Below, in pieces: positions 6,299 to 9,249 of a DNA stretch of 9,249 nucleotides. The DNA lies in the NCBI GenBank assembly GCA_030643245.1, contig DAOWME010000113.1:1-9249 (forward strand). Direction: 5' to 3'. The notes under the pieces were generated by a model, which was not told the DNA's origin, did not search any database, and saw only the letters and a list, made by a program, of their open reading frames with translations. The DNA is from Deltaproteobacteria bacterium (GTDB taxonomy: Bacteria; Desulfobacterota; UBA8473). The first letter of the stretch is position 1, and each line of letters begins with the position of its first letter. A program made the translations under genes and the position numbers.

Positions 6299-6958
6299 TT
6301 ACGCCCCCGGTTCTCCCTTTGAACCATCCTTTGTCAATGGTGTATCATCCTCTTCAAATTCTATAACCTCTACATCAGACGAATCCAATGAGACAGTCTC
6401 TGTATTGTCTTCCCCCAACCCTATAGAAGTGTCACCAATAACAATATTCTCAGGTATCTTCACATTTTTGTCTTTATCTTTCTCCTTGACGGATTCGTTC
6501 GCTTCGATTTGGACGGGTTCTTCTCCCTCTACTGAAGAAGATACTTCCTCGGTCTCAAAAAATATTTTTTCCACATCATCTTCAATTGTGAACGACTTTT
6601 CTAAATCGTTATCAAGGCTTAGATCTAAAGTGTCTTCAAGCTTTCCCAATCCAGTATCAGACAACTCGTCCAAAAGCAACTCTTCCTCACTCTCCAACCC
6701 ATCGCCAACCTCACTCGTCACTGGCCCTTCTTTCAATGTCATATCAGTAGGTTGAACAAAAAAGTCTGTTGCTTCAATCATTTCTTGTTCCTCTATCGTA
6801 TCAACGTCCAATTCATGCGCCAAATCATTTAGACTTTCAGTACTGGGAACAACAGACAAAATGTTTAACTTTTCCTTTGATTCTATCAGATCCTTGCCAC
6901 ACACTTTGCACACATCAAGATAGTCAAAACTGACAAATCCACATCTAGGACATTTCAT
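6299..6958 (-). CDS. Zinc-ribbon protein with long acidic tail
   Basis: A 219-residue protein. The N-terminus is a small zinc ribbon with two CxxC pairs: C3/C6 (CPRCG) and C17/C20 (CKVCG). The remaining roughly 195 residues are strongly acidic and low in complexity, with runs such as LESEEELLLDELSD and VEVIEFEEDD and very few aromatic or positively charged residues. They are probably disordered. There is no signal peptide or membrane segment. The ribosome site GGAGG lies 9 nt before the ATG. It overlaps functionally with the RDD gene 2 bases downstream; zinc-ribbon proteins paired with or fused to RDD membrane domains are seen in several bacteria. Function is unknown; an adaptor or scaffold for the RDD partner is only a guess. 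Confidence 0.8.
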   Translation of the reverse strand: MKCPRCGFVSFDYLDVCKVCGKDLIESKEKLNILSVVPSTESLNDLAHELDVDTIEEQEMIEATDFFVQPTDMTLKEGPVTSEVGDGLESEEELLLDELSDTGLGKLEDTLDLSLDNDLEKSFTIEDDVEKIFFETEEVSSSVEGEEPVQIEANESVKEKDKDKNVKIPENIVIGDTSIGLGEDNTETVSLDSSDVEVIEFEEDDTPLTKDGSKGEPGA

Positions 6959-6976
6959 TTTCTGGATCCTCCCAGT

Positions 6977-7057
6977 TCAATGAGTATCGTAAAAACTCAT
7001 CTCCCCGGTGCTTTCCTTGCTTATTCCCTTTCCTACAACAAGTTCAAGTCGTTCCAT
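6977..7057 (-). CDS. Possible 26-residue small ORF upstream of zinc-ribbon gene
   Basis: ATG at 7057 to TGA at 6977 encodes 26 residues (MERLELVVGKG..., ending YDTH). It stops 18 bases before the zinc-ribbon ATG, with that gene's GGAGG ribosome site in the gap. A weak AGG lies about 9 nt before its own ATG and falls inside an ACCTG/CAGGT inverted repeat (7060-7080) that could mask it. The composition looks protein-like and the frame remains open for about nine codons upstream of the ATG. It could be a leader peptide, a remnant of a longer gene, or chance. I do not recognise the sequence. Confidence 0.3.
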   Translation of the reverse strand: MERLELVVGKGISKESTGEMSFYDTH

Positions 7058-7125
7058 TTTTTCGACCTGTTCAGTTGAGCAGGTTTACCGCTTGCCGGCT
7101 ACTTGCTTCGTTTGCTTCTTATGAA

Positions 7126-7149
7126 ATACAGTCTTGCATAAAGCTGTAT
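7126..7149 (-). terminator. Hairpin after rsmE, possible weak terminator
   Basis: ATACAG (7126-7131) pairs with CTGTAT (7144-7149), extended inward by CTT/AAG with one bulged base, 42 bases past the rsmE stop. On the minus strand it is followed by TTTCAT, a poor U-tract, so it may only partly terminate the sir2-rsmE transcript. Confidence 0.3.
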
Positions 7150-7190
7150 GTGTAATGGGATGAAAATCTCGTATATCTAAATTGAACATA

Positions 7191-7928
7191 TCAGTTCAAG
7201 TCTCCGAATCTGTGCTGAATTACGCTCAGTATACTTATGCTGGCCGTTTCGCTCCGCAGTATCCTCTTACCTGTGCTCACTATATTAAAGCCGGCCTTTT
7301 CCGCCTCTTGCACTTCCCTGTAAGTAAACCCACCTTCAGGGCCGACCAGGACAAAGAACCTGTTCTGATCCGGACTTGCATCAAAAACCTTCCTTAGGCT
7401 ACCTGCTTCCCCTTCCCATAGCATAAGTTTAAGCCCATTCTCCAATTCTTTCGCCAAGATCTCACTAAAATCAACTGGTGAACCAATATGGGGGATAGAA
7501 TTCCGGCCACATTGTTTTGTTGCTTCCAACGCTATTTTTCGCCATCGTTCCACCCTCTTAAGTATCTTTTCCCCACTAAGCTTCGGGATGGAACGATGGG
7601 AATTAAACGTGAGGATTTGAGAGATACCGAGTTCTGTCGCCTTCTGAACGATAAGGTCCATCTTGGATAGTCTTGGTAAACTTTGTCCCAAGATAATCTC
7701 CAGAGAGGATTCCCTCTGAGGAAAGACCCTCTCAAGTATGTCCGCCTTGAGCTCTTTGGGGTCGCTGTTTATAATCCTGGCACGATATTCCCAACCGGCT
7801 TCATCAAATAAGATCACTTCATCTCCCTTACCCAATCTGAGAACCTTCGTAATATGCTTGACTTCCTCTCCAAGTATATGTGCCACATTGTTAGTTATCC
7901 TATCATTTTCAATGAAGAACCTCCGCAT
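7191..7928 (-). CDS. rsmE: 16S rRNA (uracil(1498)-N3)-methyltransferase RsmE
   Basis: A SAM-dependent SPOUT-family enzyme that methylates N3 of U1498 in 16S rRNA in the assembled small subunit. At 245 residues it has the usual family length. Residues 1-70 form the N-terminal PUA-like RNA-binding domain, opening with the typical MRRFFI. The knotted methyltransferase domain follows from about 73, with KMDLIVQKATELG (89-101), the ATKQCGRN segment (136-143), VGPEGGF (195-201) and GKRILRSETA (220-229), which build the SAM-binding knot. The ATG at 7928 has a GGGCGGA-type ribosome site a few bases upstream. It starts 42 bp after the sir2 stop with no terminator between them, so it is probably co-transcribed from the sir2 promoter. 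Confidence 0.96.
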   Translation of the reverse strand: MRRFFIENDRITNNVAHILGEEVKHITKVLRLGKGDEVILFDEAGWEYRARIINSDPKELKADILERVFPQRESSLEIILGQSLPRLSKMDLIVQKATELGISQILTFNSHRSIPKLSGEKILKRVERWRKIALEATKQCGRNSIPHIGSPVDFSEILAKELENGLKLMLWEGEAGSLRKVFDASPDQNRFFVLVGPEGGFTYREVQEAEKAGFNIVSTGKRILRSETASISILSVIQHRFGDLN

Positions 7929-7970
7929 GATCCGCCCTGTTCAATATATGGTAACCAAGAATTGGTGAGG

Positions 7971-8753
7971 TCAACCCTTACATTTTACACGATCGACAAT
8001 TCTCCCCATTATATCTCCGGCTTTTCCACGGAGGACAACATCAGCATTTCTGTCGTAGGAGGTACTCTCCATATTGATTATGACCAACTTTCCACCACCC
8101 TCTTTGGCATACATAGGCATCATGGCCGCAGGTTGGACCACGAGAGAGGAACCGATGACCATGAAAAGATCCGATGACCGCGACCTCATTTCAGCCTCTC
8201 TGGTCTCTTCATAGGGCATGGCTTGACCGAATGATATGGTGGCCGGTTTCAGTATGCCCCCGCACTCGTCACAATAGGGCACCTTTATGCCTTTTTCTAA
8301 CCTCTCCTGAATTTCCTTTCTCGAATATCTTTTATGACAATCCAGGCAGTTGACCCACATATTGGTCCCATGTAGCTCTATCACTTTATCATCACTGAGA
8401 CCCGCCTCCTGGTGGAGATTGTCGATGTTCTGGGTAATAACACAATCGAGTTTTTCCATCTTTTCAAGTTCAACCACTGCATAGTGTGCCCGGTTTGGCT
8501 TGGCATCTACAAGTGTATTGTAGAGTTCGGAGTTCATCTCCCAGTACTTCTCCCTCGATTCCGGACTCGAGAGAAATCTCTGGTAGAGAAAGTCATTCGG
8601 ATCATATCTGTCCCAAAGCCCTCCGGGACTTCTAAAATCCGAAATACCGGATTCGGTGCTAACACCGGCCCCCGTAAAAACCACTATTCTGTCAGCGTCC
8701 AGGATCATATTAGCGACCTTGTCTACCTGTTCATCCAAAATTCTATCCTTCAT
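7971..8753 (-). CDS. NAD-dependent protein deacylase, Sir2 family
   Basis: A 260-residue sirtuin that removes acyl groups from lysines using NAD+, releasing nicotinamide. Visible motifs: GAGVSTESGISDFR (28-41) for NAD+ binding, QNIDNLH (108-114), catalytic H128 in IELHGT, zinc cysteines C136/C139 and C161/C164, GSSLVVQPA (201-209) and VIINMES (224-230). Every key residue is present and the pattern resembles compact bacterial deacetylases such as that of Thermotoga maritima. The Tyr-x-x-Arg pair that defines desuccinylases is not evident, so deacetylase activity is more likely. The ATG at 8753 was chosen because AGAGGTGAT, a near-perfect ribosome site, sits 4 nt upstream. A start at 8816 would add 21 residues with no family similarity. 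It is first in a probable operon with rsmE. Confidence 0.95.
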   Translation of the reverse strand: MKDRILDEQVDKVANMILDADRIVVFTGAGVSTESGISDFRSPGGLWDRYDPNDFLYQRFLSSPESREKYWEMNSELYNTLVDAKPNRAHYAVVELEKMEKLDCVITQNIDNLHQEAGLSDDKVIELHGTNMWVNCLDCHKRYSRKEIQERLEKGIKVPYCDECGGILKPATISFGQAMPYEETREAEMRSRSSDLFMVIGSSLVVQPAAMMPMYAKEGGGKLVIINMESTSYDRNADVVLRGKAGDIMGRIVDRVKCKG

Positions 8754-8860
8754 AGCATCACCTCTTGTAATATGGGCTAAGGGCTTGCGTAACCATCCGC
8801 ACCACTGCCCGGCCACGTCCCTAATCCACCATCAAGGGGAGGGAGGGTATAGTTTCTATG

Positions 8861-8889
8861 AGTATTCCAAAGAAAGCAATGGATGTCAA
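8861..8889 (-). promoter_or_regulatory. Sigma-70-type promoter of sir2-rsmE
   Basis: Minus orientation: TTGACA (8889-8884), 17-bp spacer, AATACT (8866-8861), a four-of-six match to TATAAT. The predicted start near 8854 gives a leader of about 100 nt, which includes a CCCTCCCTCCCC stretch (8835-8848). No other promoter candidate for sir2 is as good. Confidence 0.55.
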
Positions 8890-8893
8890 GGAA

Positions 8894-8908
8894 TGTTTCT
8901 CACAAACA
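8894..8908. promoter_or_regulatory. 15-bp dyad between divergent promoters
   Basis: TGTTT-CTCAC-AAACA is a perfect 5-bp inverted repeat with a 5-base spacer. It ends 5 bp upstream of the sir2 -35 box, where an activator would touch RNA polymerase, and lies about 30 bp upstream of the sigma-54 element on the other strand. It could be an operator shared by both promoters. The binding protein is unknown. It resembles the TGT-N10-ACA site of NifA-type activators but has 9 spacer bases, not 10. Confidence 0.35.
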
Positions 8909-8935
8909 GCAGTTCTTATGAAGGGCTGCCTGTTC

Positions 8936-8953
8936 TTGGCATAGTTATTGCGG
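8936..8953 (+). promoter_or_regulatory. Sigma-54 (-24/-12) promoter
   Basis: TTGGCATAGTTATTGCGG matches the sigma-54 consensus TTGGCAC-N5-TTGC at all but one core position. GG (8938-8939) and GC (8950-8951) are exactly 10 bases apart, as required. The predicted start is near 8963, about 57 nt before the receiver-domain ATG at 9020. Such promoters need an enhancer-binding ATPase, often under nitrogen or two-component control. No clear upstream enhancer pair is seen apart from the dyad at 8894-8908. Confidence 0.55.
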
Positions 8954-9019
8954 TTTGCATTACAATCCACTGAATGAAAATCCGGCCACCCGATGTAGCC
9001 GATTGAGTAGACACGATAT

Positions 9020-9249
9020 ATGAAGATCCTTATAGCCGATGATGACCTTGTTTCCAGGGAACTCCTGCTAAAGGCCCTCTCGAAATGGGGGCATTTAACG
9101 GCTACCAACTTACTTGAGTTTTCGAAAAATAGTTGGCCGGAAAAACAAGGATTTGGAATGATTTTTGCCACAGGTGTCCTAAACTTGTCCCCTCGAAGGA
9201 GGGGAAGTAGTATAGATGGAAAGCATACGGTACTACCGGACGTCATTCC
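9020..9249 (+). CDS. Response regulator receiver N-terminus, partial and possibly broken
   Basis: The ORF runs from ATG 9020 to the window edge (76 codons) and is truncated by it. The first 25 residues, MKILIADDDLVSRELLLKAL then SKWGH, are a typical CheY-like receiver start: beta-1, the acidic DDD pocket and helix alpha-1. LTATNLLE then fits the beta-2 region loosely. After about residue 34 the similarity ends. The phospho-acceptor strand (an LxxxDxxMP pattern) is absent in all three plus-strand frames, and the sequence passes into a palindrome at 9187-9204. The gene therefore looks interrupted or decayed, although it might resume outside the window. An in-frame TAG 12 bases upstream fixes the start; the ribosome site is weak. 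A sigma-54 promoter lies about 70 bp upstream. Confidence 0.6.
   Translation, partial: MKILIADDDLVSRELLLKALSKWGHLTATNLLEFSKNSWPEKQGFGMIFATGVLNLSPRRRGSSIDGKHTVLPDVI
9187..9204. repeat. Perfect 7-bp palindrome, REP-like
   Basis: TCCCCTC-GAAG-GAGGGGA is a perfect GC-rich stem with a four-base loop, flanked by ACTTG and AGT, which can extend pairing with a bulge. Short palindromes of this kind are commonly dispersed between genes. Here it lies within the open frame of the receiver fragment and encodes the low-information segment SPRRRG, which supports the view that this part is not genuine coding sequence. Confidence 0.5.

Noticed and set aside
8754..8816. Longer sir2 start adding 21 residues
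   Set aside because: The extra residues do not resemble sirtuins and the start has no clear ribosome site, whereas the ATG at 8753 has AGAGGTGAT 4 nt upstream.
8821..9246. A 141-codon minus-strand ORF upstream of sir2
   Set aside because: Its translation has no recognisable domain. It runs antisense to the receiver start at 9020 and across the divergent promoters, so it is taken as a chance open frame.

Overview
The window reads as chromosomal housekeeping DNA from a Gram-negative bacterium. My best guess is a deltaproteobacterial-type organism (Desulfobacterota). The guess rests on the gene mix: a GAF-ANTAR regulator beside an oversized glnE, a zinc-ribbon/RDD gene pair, a canonical sigma-54 promoter and moderate GC. 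It is an inference and not a marker-gene result. Apart from a gene fragment at the right edge, every recognised gene is on the minus strand, so transcription runs from high to low coordinates.

Right end (about 8750-9249): a divergent control region separates the sirtuin gene (minus) from the start of a response-regulator gene (plus). It holds a good sigma-70-type promoter facing sir2, a perfectly spaced sigma-54 -24/-12 element facing the receiver gene, and a 15-bp dyad between them. The receiver ORF begins normally but stops resembling a receiver after about 35 codons and runs into palindrome-bearing sequence.

Middle (5616-8753): sir2 (NAD-dependent deacylase) and rsmE (16S rRNA m3U1498 methyltransferase) lie 42 bp apart and look co-transcribed. 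After a spacer of about 230 bp with a possible 26-codon ORF comes a two-gene unit: a zinc-ribbon protein with a long acidic tail, then an RDD membrane protein. Next is tRNA-Phe(GAA) with its own promoter and a strong terminator.

Left half (462-5338): a 1274-residue glutamine synthetase adenylyltransferase/deadenylylase (GlnE) is followed by a GAF-ANTAR regulator with its own promoter and a leader of about 145 nt. GlnE has about 320 extra N-terminal residues that look like the C-terminal ACT module of GlnD. Its two catalytic halves also look to be in the reverse of the E. coli order. These two observations are the most interesting protein-level ones in the window.

Left end (1-461): no protein gene. 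The minus strand carries a promoter, three hairpins joined by U-rich linkers, and a strong intrinsic terminator. Together they look like a small RNA gene of about 200 nt immediately downstream of the RNA-binding ANTAR protein gene. One hairpin can be drawn with an ANTAR-type hexaloop.

I see no CRISPR array, integrase, transposase or phage gene. The unusual material is regulatory: a modified nitrogen-control enzyme, an RNA-binding regulator and a candidate small RNA side by side.
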